DNA of 64,000 bases, taken from Paramecium pentaurelia. Its lineage: Eukaryota > Ciliophora > Oligohymenophorea > Peniculida > Parameciidae. The stretch is from assembly GCA_905183005.1 (NCBI GenBank), contig CAJJDO010000086.1, positions 62,001 to 126,000 on the forward strand, in the 5' to 3' direction. The notes below the pieces were generated by a model. It was not told where the DNA came from and searched no databases. It saw only the letters and a program-made list of their open reading frames with translations. A program made the position numbers and the translations under genes. How positions within the stretch are numbered: position 1 is the stretch's first letter; every line of letters starts with the position of its first letter. Below, piece after piece: positions 23,614 through 35,939 of this stretch.

Positions 23614-26509
23614 ATGTCTGGCCTCTTCTATAATATAGGTTATTTCGGAGCCAAGTATCCATGTCTTGTATTTGTAATTTGCATGACAGTGACAGGCATA
23701 ATGTCTTTAGGACTATACAATTTGACTGTATTAACAGATCCTTAGTGTAAAATATTTAATAATATTTTTTAGCATTATGGGTATCATCAAGTAGTAGAAC
23801 CTATTAAGAATAAGAGAGTTCTGCAGAAAATTATGGTCCTTTCTATAGAACCAATTAATTTATATTAGCCTATTAAGATGAAAATTGGGTGAATGTATTT
23901 CAAAAAGATGGATTAAAAGTGATATACTTTTTATAGAACATTATAAGAAACAGAAAAGTCTTAATAGGAGGAAAGAATACAACACTTGATGATTTGTGTT
24001 ACAGACCAATATCTGCAAAGGGATGTTATGTACCAAGTCCAATGGATATTTGGTTACAGGATCCTTCCCTATTAGATGTTTGATAATAATAATATTATTA
24101 TAATAGAAAGATGAGGACATACAATTCACAACACTTTGTACAGAATCAATTGATGTAAACCAAACTAATATCCCATGCAGTGATAAGAATGGTATTCCAA
24201 TAATTTTAGAATCAGTATTTGGTGGAATGTATAATCATTTATAAGTAAATTAGAAATTGTGAATAAAGAGTTAATGATACTTAACCATGTGATCATTGTT
24301 ATATTCAAGCTAAGACTATGGCAGTAACTTATCTATTGATGAATGATGAATTTACTAAGAAAGATGCTGAATAATGGGAGAAGGAAGTTTGGATGGATAC
24401 TTTGGATGCATTAAATAAAAGAGATTATGCTAAATTATATAAGTATTATGATAAATCTTTAATGCCTGCTCCTCGAGAATAATTATTAGATTAATATAGA
24501 GTGGCTTTTATGGCAGAGAGATCAGTATCAGATGAAATTGATGATGAAACTAATCAAAATGCTTGGATTGTTGTAGTTTCATATTTTATGATGTTTATGT
24601 ATATTGGATTTGCAATTGGTTAATTTCCAAGTAAAATTTATAATGGATTTACATTGGGTTTGGGTGGTATTTTCATTGTAGCTGTCTCAATGATAAGTAG
24701 TATTGGAATGGTCTCTTATTTTAGCATTGGTTTGACTATGATAAGTTTAGAAGTAAGAAAATTAATAATTTTTTAAAGGTTATTCCTTTTTTAATATTGG
24801 CTATTGGAGTTGATAATATGTTTATTATTACTCACAATTATAAAAAATAGAAGCATCCAACAGTACCTGAAAGAATGGGTTATACATTAAAGTAAGTAGG
24901 TCCAAGTATTACAATTGCAGCAATTTGTGAGACTCTAGCATTTTTAGTAGGATCTTTAACTAAGATGCCAGCTCTATAATCCTTTTGTATTTAAGCAGCA
25001 GTTGGTGTATTTATAGATTATTTGTTGTAAATCACTATGTTTGTTGCCTTTCTCACATTAGATGAATAGCGTAAAAAACATAAAAGATATGATTTAATGA
25101 TTTGTAAATAGGATCCAAATTATTCAATTAAAGAAGATAGAAAACTCATTTAAACATTCTTTAAAAAACATTACTCTCCATTTATATAGAAACCTGCTTG
25201 TGTGATTACTACAATAGTAATCTTTGTTGCATTATTTGCTATTAGTTGTGTTGGAATAACCAAATTATAAGTAGGTTTAGATGAATAAGTATCTATGGTT
25301 GAGGGATCAAATCTATTTAATTATATGACACTAGAAAAGAAATACATTGAAATAGGACCATTGGCTTATTTAATTTTAGAGAATCTAGATTATTAAAATT
25401 AACATGATTTAGATTTAGTTGCAAATTTGTCTAATTCTCTATCTTAATTGAATGAAACAGTTCAACCTCCAATATATAGTTGGGTGGCTTCTTTCAATCT
25501 ATTTATTAGAGAAAAGGCTGAATGGACTACAGCTTGTGAAACCTAGGATATTGCACTTTATGATTTACCTACTTAATTAAAGAGATTCTTAGGAGTTAGA
25601 ATAAATTCTCCATGTTGTCAAAGATATGGTATTTGTGGTGAAACTTTTGAGGCTGATATAGTACTCAATGAATAAGGTTATGTCAAAACTAGTAGACTCA
25701 GATTTTAACATAGACCTATACATAATTCAGCAGGATATATTTTATCATTAGAATAAACTAGATAAGTTATAGATAAAGTAGTTAAAGATGCCAAACTTAA
25801 AGATAATCAAAAAGTCTATCCTTATTCAATGCCTTATGTTTTTTATGATCAATATTCTTATATTCGTGCAGTGGCTATTACAAATGTACTTCTAGCATTA
25901 GCAACTATCTTTTTCACAATGACACTTGTTTAAGATGTTGTTTGTGCTGTTATAGTTGTGTTGTTTGTGTTTCTGATTGCCTTCAATCTGATTGGAACTA
26001 TCTGGTTAACCAACGTTATTTTTGGAGGTTTTATTGTAAAGATACATTGTTATTTTAGATTGAAATTAATGCAGTGAGTGTTGTAAACTTAGTTACTTGT
26101 ATTGGTTTAGCAGTTGAATTTGTAGCTCATATTGTTATTAAATTCAGATTATGTGAAGGTAAAAGATGGGAAAGAGTTACTGGAGCTATGTCAACAATGG
26201 GAACATCTGTTTTTGTTGGGATTGCTTGTACTAAATTTATTGGAGTGGCTGTCCTTGGATTTGCTCCATCCACTCTTTTTAAACTTTACTATTTTAGAAT
26301 GTATATTTTGATGGTTGTCTTGGGAGCTTTCAATGTAAATTTATTTATTATCCTACTCTTAGGGTTTAGTATTACTACCAATATTCTTGGGTCTATTTGG
26401 ACCATAATTTAGTATTATGAAAGTAAGAGTTAAATCCCTTATAAATTAATCTGAAGGCACTAATTTATCATCTTAGGCTTAAGCTAAAAAGAAAGCAATT
26501 TATAATTGA
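23614..26509 (+). CDS. NPC1: NPC1-like sterol-transport protein lacking the N-terminal cholesterol-binding domain
   Basis: NPC1 moves sterols across late-endosomal membranes and belongs to the RND/Patched family. About 910 residues after six introns (23747-23772, 24078-24106, 24229-24253, 24753-24778, 26036-26058, 26423-26456). The protein begins at the first membrane helix of the family core (MSGLFYNIGYFGAKYPCLVF), then LWVSSSSRTYQEQ and GPFYRTNQFIL match the start of the middle luminal region. Sterol-sensing domain: ILAIGVDNMFIIT, QVGPSITIAAICETLAF, MPALQSFCIQAAVGVFIDYL. C-terminal half: SMPYVFYDQY, VNLVTCIGLAVEFVAHI, STMGTSVFVGIACTKFIGV, FKLYYFRMYILMVVLGA. The cysteine-rich NTD that hands cholesterol over in animal NPC1 is absent. 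The last intron (34 nt) decides between two C-termini; both stay in frame. Confidence 0.93.
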
Positions 26510-26595
26510 AAAAATTGTTATATGTTAAATTATATAAAATTAATTTTTATCTTCAGTGTAATCTCTTTAAATTTTCATTATTAAATTCACATATA

Positions 26596-28077
26596 ATGAA
26601 TAGATTTACGCTCAGATTTGAAGATGCTGCTCTAGAATAACAATATGAATAAAACTAATTTGAAATGTATAGAACTAAATCGAATTACTACTTTTTACTT
26701 ATCTTTCTAGTAATTTGTGTTCTCTAGTTCATTTCAGAATGGTTATATTGCTCATTGTAAACTGGACTTGCCTGGAAGTTAATCAATATCTCCTTGATAT
26801 TGTTTACTTTAATTTTTCTTTGCAAGTATCCTCAATTTGTAAAATATGCTATATTCCTCGAAAATCTAATCTTGATTTCTCAAAAGTTATAACACTTTTA
26901 TTCACATATTGATCATGAAGATTAAATAACAGATCTAATTACCCTCACAGATTTAGAATATCACTTACATATTTTGTAAGTTTTTGATATTGGTTGTCTT
27001 TAAATTGTATTATCTTTGGCTAACAACATTTTAATGGAATACTTAATAAGTACTCGAATCAACATCATGTATATTCTAAATTACATTTTATGTGCTTCTA
27101 TTAAAATAATAATAACATATCTCTTCAAAGAATGGAGTAGAAAACAATTTACACTTTTTTTAAAAGACTAAATCTGGTAACAGTAGCTGCCAAATATAAT
27201 CTAAAAACCATTTTTCAAATTTACTTTAGACACTTTTACAAAGCAATTTAGAACGATTTTATGCAATCAAATTGACAAGTTTCCTTCATATGATGAAAAT
27301 TTTTGTGATGGATGCAATTTAAGATCATTCCTTCGATTTTGTTATAGAGATTAGAAAACATTAGAGTAAAAATTACTTGATGATTATATACATAAGAAAA
27401 ATACATAAGTAAATAATAATCAAGATGTCTTTTACAGCCATAATCTAAAACATTATTCCATTCGTATATGCAATCTTAATGTAGAAAGATTTAAATGTTT
27501 AATTATTTTAGAAGATTATTAACATAAATAAAAATAATCGATATCAAATAAGTTATTCAAGAAACAATTATTAAAATCAATGTCTTCTAGTTCTAATCAT
27601 ATAAGTAATAAATTTTTTAAATTGGGCATGTACACAATACTATCAATTAATAATGAACAAATTGGGATAGTAAACATGTATTTACTACTTGAAAGATTGT
27701 CCTCTTATTATAATTTTTTGAACTTACAATTGTTACCTATCCAAGGATAGAATTGTAAGTAGTTTCTAATAAGAACATACAGCTAATAATTAGTTAGTTT
27801 TATGGTATGTATCTTTAATATTTTCATTTAAATATAAAAGAGTATAAATAAGAAGATACTTCTTAAAATTGAAATCCTTGAAAGGGATACTATAAGTATT
27901 TAAATAGATGGAGTTGATCCTAAAGTATTTTTAGAAGAGTATAAAATGAATCTATTCTTGGTTTAAGTTGAAAAACAGCTTTTGATATCTCCAATTCGGG
28001 ATTCGTTAAAGTTTTTATTTTAATCTTTAAAGGACAAAGAAGTATTGGAGATGAAATATTATTAAAACGATTTATGA
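26596..28077 (+). CDS. multi-pass membrane protein, 493 aa, related to the gene at 14332
   Basis: Single exon. Starts MNRFTLRFEDAALEQQYEQN, followed by hydrophobic segments (YFLLIFLVICVLQFISEWL, LINISLILFTLIFLC, INIMYILNYILC) and then about 300 mostly soluble residues with RSFLRFCYRDQKTLEQKLL and FFKLGMYTILSINNEQIG. The N-terminal pattern and plan match the 495-aa protein at 14332-15819; the similarity elsewhere is low. No catalytic motif is evident. Starts about 85 bp after the NPC1-like gene in the same direction. Confidence 0.68.
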
Positions 28078-28205
28078 TTTCTTCCATTCAATTTAATTTT
28101 AATCTTATTTTTTTCAATGATATGAGTCACTTTGATAATTGAGATATACATTTTGGTTTATTAAAAAAGAAAAATAAATGATGAAATAATAAGTAAAACC
28201 AATTA

Positions 28206-28757
28206 TCAGCATTCAAGTGTTTTAAGTCTTGAGAATCTTTTCTATCTTGACATTAATTGTTATTCAGGATGAATGATTTCAGTACTAACTCTTCCTTCAA
28301 AGTCTACAATTTCTAAGGCAGTATTGAATTCTACTTTTTTTTTTTTGGCATATAGTAAATCAAGATCTTTGGATGATTTTCTATCCTTATCAATAGAGGG
28401 TTATAGAATAGTATTAGAATGAATTAATCTATTGGTATGTTAATATTTTTATTTTGTTTCGGGAAGGAAGTAAACTTCTTCAACAGCATTGTCACGAACA
28501 AACTTGGAATTTATTTTTGGAAGCACCAAAAATTTAGTATGTTGTGTTTTTTACATTTCTCTTTTTTATTCAGTCTATTTAGTCAAAAGAGAAATGCTTT
28601 CAGATTTGAACCTTAAATTCTAATCTGGAATGGCGTCAAAGTTATTTAAAAAACTAGCTGGATCGAAATCAAGGTCTCTTTAATTAGATTTGTATTTAAA
28701 TTCATCTTTTTGTGATGCAAGATGTAATGATCTTGCTGGTTTTAGATATGAGTGCAT
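28206..28757 (-). CDS. hypothetical protein, 183 aa
   Basis: Single frame from MHSYLKPARSLHLASQKDEF to TGA, Lys/Ser-rich, no membrane segment, with a run of lysines near KKKVEFNTALEIVDFEG. It lies 38 bp downstream of the next minus-strand gene, whose stop is at 28796, so it could in principle be its continuation, but both have a proper ATG and TGA. Family not recognised. Confidence 0.55.
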
Positions 28758-28795
28758 TTCTCTTATAAAAATTAATTGAGATATGATAATAGAAA

Positions 28796-29410
28796 TCATT
28801 CAAATTCTGTAAGTTATGTAGGATTACTTAAATGAAATCGACGAGTAGTTTTTTTGCTTAATCTTCTATGTTCTTTATGATCATTCAGGGATTCCTTAAT
28901 TATTGAATTAGTCGTTTCATCTACAATGTCAACCATTTTTGAGAAATCAACTCTTCTATGTCTCATTCTCAATTTCTTTAATATTTCCTCACTACCTTTT
29001 GGACTTAAACCATTCTTTTCATAATATATTGGATTCTTAAATAAATCTTTGAATGTTAGATCAGGCATTAAATTTATTTATTATTGTCTTGGAGTAAGAA
29101 ACTTTTCTTCAATCATAGGTAGTTTAATATAAGGAGATGATTATTAAACCATTGGTAAAAGGTGATTTGAATTTTTTCTGAATTAATGTTTGTTAGTCAA
29201 TACAGGAGTCTCCAATAAATAATTAGGTGAAGTAGCTTCACTTTAAATGCCATTGATTTGATGACGTTCATTATAAGATTCATGTGTTAGGAAGTTTAAA
29301 GGAGGAATAGTATTTAATTTGCGATGCATTTTCTAAATTTTGATTGTTTAATCTGATTGGGAAAAATTAATTTTAATGGTGAATATATCAACAACGCAAT
29401 CTAAAATCAT
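28796..29410 (-). CDS. hypothetical protein, up to 204 aa
   Basis: Frame from ATG 29410 (MILDCVVDIFTIKINFSQ) to TGA 28796-28798. A second ATG at 29329 gives MHRKLNTIPPLNFLTHESY, which looks more like the typical start of this genome's small basic proteins, so the true start may be 29329. The C-terminal part is charged and helical (LKKLRMRHRRVDFSKMV, NDHKEHRRLSKKTTRRFH). Function unknown. Confidence 0.55.
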
Positions 29411-29521
29411 GATTATTATGTTTAATTAAACACCATTACTATCATTATATCTATTAATTTTTTACTTTACTAACTACTCATTAAAAATTTATATATATAT
29501 ATATATATTTGAAATATATAA

Positions 29522-31559
29522 ATGCAACCAGTCCAACCAATTGCAGAAGGATAACGCACTAGAACTATCTACACTTTAATTAAAGATTAAAAATACAAAG
29601 ATGCCATCAGTTATTTGAATTATGAATTACAATTCTGTCCAAAAAGTAGAGCACTTTCACTTTTAGCATATTGTCATTATATGAATTAAGATTTTTCATA
29701 AGCTGTAGCTATGTAAATATTATATTCTCTAATCTAGTTATGAACAATTAGTCAAATATTATCCAGAAATTGATGATTATAAAATCTATTTAGCTCAATC
29801 CTATTACAAAGATAGTAAACATTTAATTCATTTTCAAATATAGGTCTCTATGATGAAGCCCTTAAGATTTGTGCTTCTGTTGAAAACCCTCAATATTAAG
29901 GCAAAATCTTGTAATTACAAGCTTTAATTCGATATGAGAAGAATGAATTTCAACATGCAAAAACATTACTCAAATAAAATGATATGGATGATCCTGATTC
30001 AATAATAAATGAAGCTTGTATTCTATTTAAAGAAAATAAATTTGAAGAAGCAAGATAAAGATTTTAAGATGCAATGAATCTAACAGGTTATTCTTGTGAA
30101 TTGTCATATAACATTGCACTTTGTTATTATAAATAAAAATAATTGGCATAATCATTGAAATTCATTGCAGAAATTATTGAAAGAGGAGTAAGAGAACATC
30201 CATAATTGGGTGTTGGATCAAATGCTGAAGGAATTGAAGTTAAAAGTGTTGGAAATTCATAAGCATTAAAAGAATCAGCTCTAATTGAAGCTTTTAATTT
30301 AAAAGCTGCAATTGAATATACAATTAAAAATTATTCTGCTGCCAAAGAAGCTTTAATTGATATGCCTCCAAGAGAAGAAGATGAATTAGATCCAGTCTCT
30401 TTAATGAATTAAGCATTAATGAATATAGAAGAGAAAACAGCTGAAGGATTTAAAAAATTGAATCATTTATTATAAAATCCTCCATTTCCACCTGAAACTT
30501 TTTCAAATCTATTATTATTGTATTGCAAATATGGATATTTTGATATGGCTGCAGATATCTTAGCAGAAAATGCTGATCTCACATTTAATACTATCAGTTA
30601 AGATGATTTTGAATTTGTCGATGCTCTCATATTAACAGCTAGTAGTCCAGAGGAATCATTCAGAAAATTCTAAATATTATCTAATAAACATATTGACACA
30701 CTTAGAAGAATTACAAAATCAATTTAAGATGCACGACTCAATAGAGATAATGAAGGTATAAAGAAATCATTGAAAGATTTTGATGAATGTCTTGAAAAAT
30801 ATATTCCTGTTTTAATGGCTTAGGCTAAAATATATTGGGATAAAGATAATTATTAATAAGTTGAAAAATTATTTAGATAATCAGCAGAATTTTGTGCAGA
30901 TCATGATGTTTGGAAATTGAATGTTGCTCATGTTTTTTATGTTTAAGATAATAAATATAGAGAAGCAATTAGATATTATGAACCAATTGTTAAAAAAAAT
31001 AATGATAATCTATTATCATTAACAGCAATTGTAATTGCTAATTTATGTGTCAGTTACATTATGGTTAATTAAAATGAAGATGCTGAAGAATTAATGAGAA
31101 AATTAGAAGCTGAAGAATAAAAATCATAATATTCTGAACCTGATAAACCTGTTTATCATCTTTGTATTGTAAATTTAGTCATTGGAACATTATATTGTTC
31201 AAAAAATAATTATGAATTTGGTGTTTCTAGAGTTATCAAATCTTTGGAACCATATAATAAAAAAGTAGATATATTTATATATATTATAGATTAACACAGA
31301 CACATGGTATTATGCTAAAAGATGTTTCCTTGCACTTATTGAAGTACTAGCAAAACACATGATTATATTAAAAGATACATCTTATAGTGAAATATTGGAT
31401 TTCTTAGATGCAGCTGATTCTTGTGGTAAAGCAATTCCATCTGTAATTATATAATATTATATTTAGGTGATCAATCCTCTTGAGTAGATGGATGAGAAAC
31501 ATACAGTCTCTTATGAAGCAAGAATGATCAAGAGAATGTTTTTGAAATTAAGAACATGA
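29522..31559 (+). CDS. IFT70: intraflagellar transport protein IFT70 (TTC30)
   Basis: IFT70 is a TPR superhelix that wraps IFT52 in the IFT-B complex needed to build cilia, as expected for a ciliate. 644 residues after four introns (29713-29737, 29815-29843, 31265-31289, 31443-31466), close to animal TTC30 length. Hallmarks: N-terminal IYTLIKDQKYKDAISYLN, TPR blocks such as YKIYLAQSYYKDSLYDEA and CILFKENKFEEARQRF, and the strongly conserved C-terminal stretch KNNYEFGVSRVIKSLEPYNK followed by DTWYYAKRCF and KHMIIL. The third intron falls exactly inside that conserved stretch. The TPRs contain many TAA codons read as Gln. Confidence 0.96.
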
Positions 31560-31816
31560 TAAATATATAATTTATTAAATTTAATGTATAAATCTATGTG
31601 AATAAATAAAAGATAATTTAAATTGATAATTAATTAATTAAAATTAATTTTATTTTTATAAAAATATTATAATCTCAAAAAAATTAAATCATTTTTAATA
31701 CGACTAATTATGATATTAATTAATTAATTATTATGATATTTAAAACGATAATATTTCCAATAATAATTTTAGATTAACAATGTAATCTATGTGTTTTTTT
31801 GCTATTCCTTAGTTCC

Positions 31817-32766
31817 ATGTTTTAACAAGCTTATTTTGTTTGATTTATTTTGCAATTCAATTAGAAAAGTAAAAATTTCATTTATAAAAGTTATTCTGAT
31901 GAGTTGCCCTCTTAATTACTTTTAATCATACAATTTTTAATTTGTTTGATTATTTTAGGACTAACATTCGTCAGACCTTAACGAAAAATAAAGAAACCAT
32001 ATATAATTTGCTTAGTCTTTCTGTTTGTTGGCATTTCACTTTATTTAATAATAGTGAATATCAGAAGGGTAGACTGTTTGGTGCTAATTATATTCGAATT
32101 TTTATCGATTGGGATGATTTCCTCTTTGGTCTTATTCTCAAATAAGTAAATTGGAATAGCTATTCAAATTTAAGTATACATAATTGCCATTTGTTTAGAC
32201 TTAATGTCTTTTTATTTATAGTAATAATTTCATTTTGATTTAGTTATTATATGGATAAATTTAACTTAAACAGATCCATTTCGATATTAGGCTCTAGTGT
32301 AATGGAGATTATTACTTTAATATTATGCATAATATGTCAACTCAATCCATAGAAAAGATTTGCAAATGAAGTACATCTTGTAATAGGATTTTATATCTTT
32401 TGTGAACTTTTTGTTAGTTGCACTTTTGTTGCAGAATGTGTAAATGTAAATATACAAATTCAATTGTATTAGTAAGGAATTAATATTTACTTATTTGGAT
32501 TAACAATTTTGAAAATATCTAATATTTTTTTGGATCTAATACTTTATTCCTTTGTGAAATTGAACTACCCTGAAAATTAAATAAAACCAGGAAGAGTCGA
32601 TATTGAGAATCCTCCATAGAATACATATATAAAAAGTGTGGCAACTAGAGAGACATTTAGTGAAGATTAAAATGCTTTAAAGAAAAGTGTACAGGAACCA
32701 ATTCATTTAGTAAGATAGGCTTGTCCATCGATTTAATGGATCTAGCATTTACTAAAAATATATTGA
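31817..32766 (+). CDS. multi-pass membrane protein, unknown family
   Basis: Two introns, one of 27 nt with an unusual GTTTGA donor near 31838 and one of 23 nt near 32221, link the exons; without the second, the frame breaks. Starts MFQQAYFKSKNFIYKSYSDE, then hydrophobic helices LLLIIQFLICLIILGLTF, PYIICLVFLFVGISLYLII, CLVLIIFEFLSIGMISSLV and more, ending in a charged tail (ENQIKPGRVDIENPPQN). About six to seven helices are likely. I do not recognise the family. Confidence 0.65.
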
Positions 32767-32996
32767 ATGATCTTACTTAATATTATTAATTAAATAATTT
32801 TGATATTAATTGATTATAATTAGAAGATTGGTAAATAATAATAAATGAGAAATTAGAGAAGAATTGAAGAGGATTAAATAATTTAATAATGATATTGTTA
32901 ATTCATTAAAATTCAAATAGTTCTTATTCAATTTAAAGAGGTGGATATAATAGATTAATGAATTTCTCATTTCTGATTTTCTATTTTTTAAAATAT

Positions 32997-33545
32997 TCAA
33001 TCACGTACTCTAAGAAGTGATATTTACAAATAATTACTTTTGCTTATGCCATTGCTCAATGATTCAAGATATTTGATATAGCTTATTTCATTATTTGTAA
33101 TGGTTAATGATTCTGAGTTTTTACGAGGTACTTATTCTTATTCTTTTTATTATCTTTGTTGGATGATTTCTTTGGTTAATAATTGTTTTTAACCAGATTT
33201 TTGAAAAACTTGATTGAATTTTTTGATCTTCTTTTTTATTTATTTGTATAATATAGCAGATTCTGTTGACTTTTGAATTTATTACTTCATATTGATTGCA
33301 ATGTTTGTCTTGATATTTTATCCATTACATAATAGTTCTTTGATAATTAGTAATACTTCATCCTTCTCATTAAGTTGGGTTTCGAATGTAGATGCAATTC
33401 CTTAATTAAATTTAACAGATAGTACCTTGGATGTCTTACTATTGTGTTTAAATCTAGTATTAATGACCATCTTGATCTATGAGGATATTATTTGAAATTT
33501 AGATAGTGACTTCTTTTTTAAATTTAAGTCCTTATCGTTGAGCAT
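32997..33545 (-). CDS. hypothetical basic protein, 182 aa
   Basis: Single frame from MLNDKDLNLKKKSLSKFQ to TGA. Strongly basic (Lys-rich) with Gln runs encoded by TAA, e.g. KEIIQQRQQKEQEQ, probably helical or coiled coil. No domain recognised. Neighbouring genes give no functional hint. Confidence 0.5.
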
Positions 33546-33639
33546 AAATAAAATCTCTGCAAAGCGGGAATAGCATTAAGAAAAATTAAAAGAAATTTAA
33601 ATCTTATTTATTAAATCGGATTCAAAGTAAAGTGTTTGA

Positions 33640-35527
33640 TTTATTGTATTAGTGTTAAGGTTCTCATCATATTAAGATCAAAACAGACCATCATAAAATG
33701 GACTTCATATTGCTGATTTAGAGGAAGGTATCACAGAAGAATAATTATATGTTGAATTTAGAAAGTTTGGATAAATTAATTTCGTAAAATTGCATAGGTA
33801 TGAATATGAAATCTTAAAATAGATATCCTTTTATTGGAAAGTCAAAGCATTTTGCTTTCATATATTTCTCATCTCAAGAAGAAGCTCGTAAAGCAAAAGA
33901 AGCAATGAATTATAAATAACTCTTAAGAGATCCTATGCGTATCACTTACATCCAAGAATACGATAAGGATGCTAACTTATTCTTTGCTGGCTTTGAATTG
34001 ACAGTAACATTAAAACAACTTGAAGAATTCTTTTTAAAATGGGGTCAAGTTGTCAGTGTGAAATTATCTACTGATGAGAATAAGAAAAGTAGAGGTATAA
34101 TAATGATATTTATGTTTAGGTTATGGATGGGTTTAATATGAGAAGAAGGAATAAGCTAATGCATTGTTGGCTGATAGTACAGATGGTACAATAGTATACA
34201 ATGAGAAAACAAAGATCATTGTCAAAAGATTTGTTAGAAAAGGCACAACAGACAGAGAAGATAAAAGAAATAATCTTTACATTAAGAACTTCTGGCCATC
34301 CCTTGATAATTATGATTTGGATAATGCAGAAGTTCGTGAATCATTAGTAAATTTAAGGTTCATCATTCTAGGAAAAAGAAATGAGAGCTAAATTAGATGA
34401 ATGGTTTAGTGGTTATGGATAAATCGTTTCAATTTTAGTCAAAATAGATGTTGAAAGAAAAGCACCATTTGCATTTGTTAGTTTCAATAGACATCAAGAT
34501 GCTAAGGAAGCTTAAAGAACACTTGGTACTACTTAAAAGAAGGATCCCTTGAGTACTGGTAGAATGATGTATGTTGGATGGGCATAGACTAAGACAGATA
34601 GAAAATAATAAAGAGACAATAATATATTTGCTAAATATATCTATGCTGATCATCTCTCAAGAAATGTCACTGAAGAAATGATCAGAACTACTCTTAAAGA
34701 ATGTGGATATGGTGATATTCAAATGGTAATCATATAATTCTATCATATTAGATTAGATTAGAAAAAATGTAATAAGGTTTTTAATAAATTATCAGAATTG
34801 GATATATTTTCTTTGAATAAGCTTCAGAAGCTAATAAATTGGTTAAGAGTTTCAAGGAAAACGAAAAGTTTGAAGAAATTAAAAAACTTTTTGATCCAAA
34901 TGTTGAAACAGCTGGTGGTAAATACTTTTAACATCTTTTCCCTTAATAATCATAATAAAGAGGATAAAGAAGAAATAATTTAAGATAATCACCCAATAGA
35001 AGAATGTATTCTATTCCATAAGGTCCTACTCCATTTGGTTAAAGAATGCCTTTCCCTCCTTATCAAATGTAATAGAGAATGTAAGGTGGACCTGGAGGAA
35101 TGAGAAGACCTTTCCCATAATAAATACCAGGATTCCCTTAACCTGTTAGACCTAATATTCCTCCTCCTGTTCAATAGCCTGATTTCAAATAATAAGCACT
35201 TCCTTAAGATATCCCATTCAATAAGAGATAAGATTTAGTAGATTTGTTGAATAATTTAGAAGCTTTCAAAGCTAAACCTTAAGATGAATAACTTAGATAA
35301 ATTTAGTATAATATTATGACTATAATTTTAGACAAATGCTTTATTATAGAATTAAGACTAGACTTAATACTGATACAGAAGCACATTGGAAGAGAATAAG
35401 TGAAATTTTGTCAGATCCAACAAATTACTCAATTGATGAAATCATTGAAATGTTTAAAGAAGAAGAATAATTTAATTCATTTGTAGATGAAGCCATTGAT
35501 TAATTAAAAGAAGCATCATGTTGGTGA
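33640..35527 (+). CDS. PABP: poly(A)-binding protein with four RRM domains and a divergent C-terminal MLLE-like domain
   Basis: Binds mRNA poly(A) tails in the cytoplasm and promotes translation and stability. Five introns of 25-26 nt give a continuous frame of about 585 codons. Four RRMs in order: NGLHIADLEEGITEEQLY...HFAFIYFSS; NLFFAGFELTVTLKQLEEFF...RGYGWVQYE; NNLYIKNFWPSLDNYD...PFAFVSFNRH; IFAKYIYADHLSRNVTEEMI...RIGYIFFEQ. A Pro/Gln/Arg/Met linker (RMPFPPYQMQ) leads to a C-terminal helical domain ending EEEQFNSFVDEAIDQLKEA, which resembles MLLE/PABC. No ATG exists in frame between the upstream TGA at 33637 and the first RRM, so the true start is unresolved: an unseen short first exon or an assembly error. 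Confidence 0.88.
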
Positions 35528-35594
35528 TCATTTTATATATTGTTCATTAAATAAATATTAATAATATCAATTAATAATGTAAAAAAAAATTGAT

Positions 35595-35798
35595 TCAATT
35601 TGCACTCAAAATAATATTATTTATTGGAATGAAGACTAATTTGATGAAGTATCCAACAGCTCCCATTACTACAAATCCAATAGCACATGATGTTGCAATT
35701 TTTATATATTCTAATTTCAATATTATGAATACCTCTTTTATCTGGTTTTGTACATTTTCTAATAAATCTGTAACTTTCTTATCCAAAACTTTATACAT
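35595..35798 (-). CDS. SEC61G: protein transport protein SEC61 subunit gamma
   Basis: 67-residue tail-anchored subunit of the ER translocon (SecE homologue). The sequence YIKIATSCAIGFVVMGAVGY followed by FIKLVFIPINNIILS is the hallmark SecE/SEC61-gamma membrane helix; the amphipathic N-terminal helix precedes it. Length matches other eukaryotes (68). Single exon; start fixed by TGA immediately upstream. It sits in the 68-bp shadow of the PABP 3' end on the opposite strand. Confidence 0.95.
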   Translation of the reverse strand: MYKVLDKKVTDLLENVQNQIKEVFIILKLEYIKIATSCAIGFVVMGAVGYFIKLVFIPINNIILSAN

Positions 35799-35939
35799 CA
35801 GTCAATATTCCATTGATTCCATTAAGAGTTTCTTAACTCATTTTATTTTAATTATTGATTTACAATATAATAATACTTAAATGATATAATTGCAATATAC
35901 GTGTAATAATTATTTATATATATATATAAATATAAATAA

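Noticed and set aside
35590..35880. Plus-strand 96-codon frame
   Set aside because: Complement of SEC61-gamma, whose membrane helix is unmistakable.
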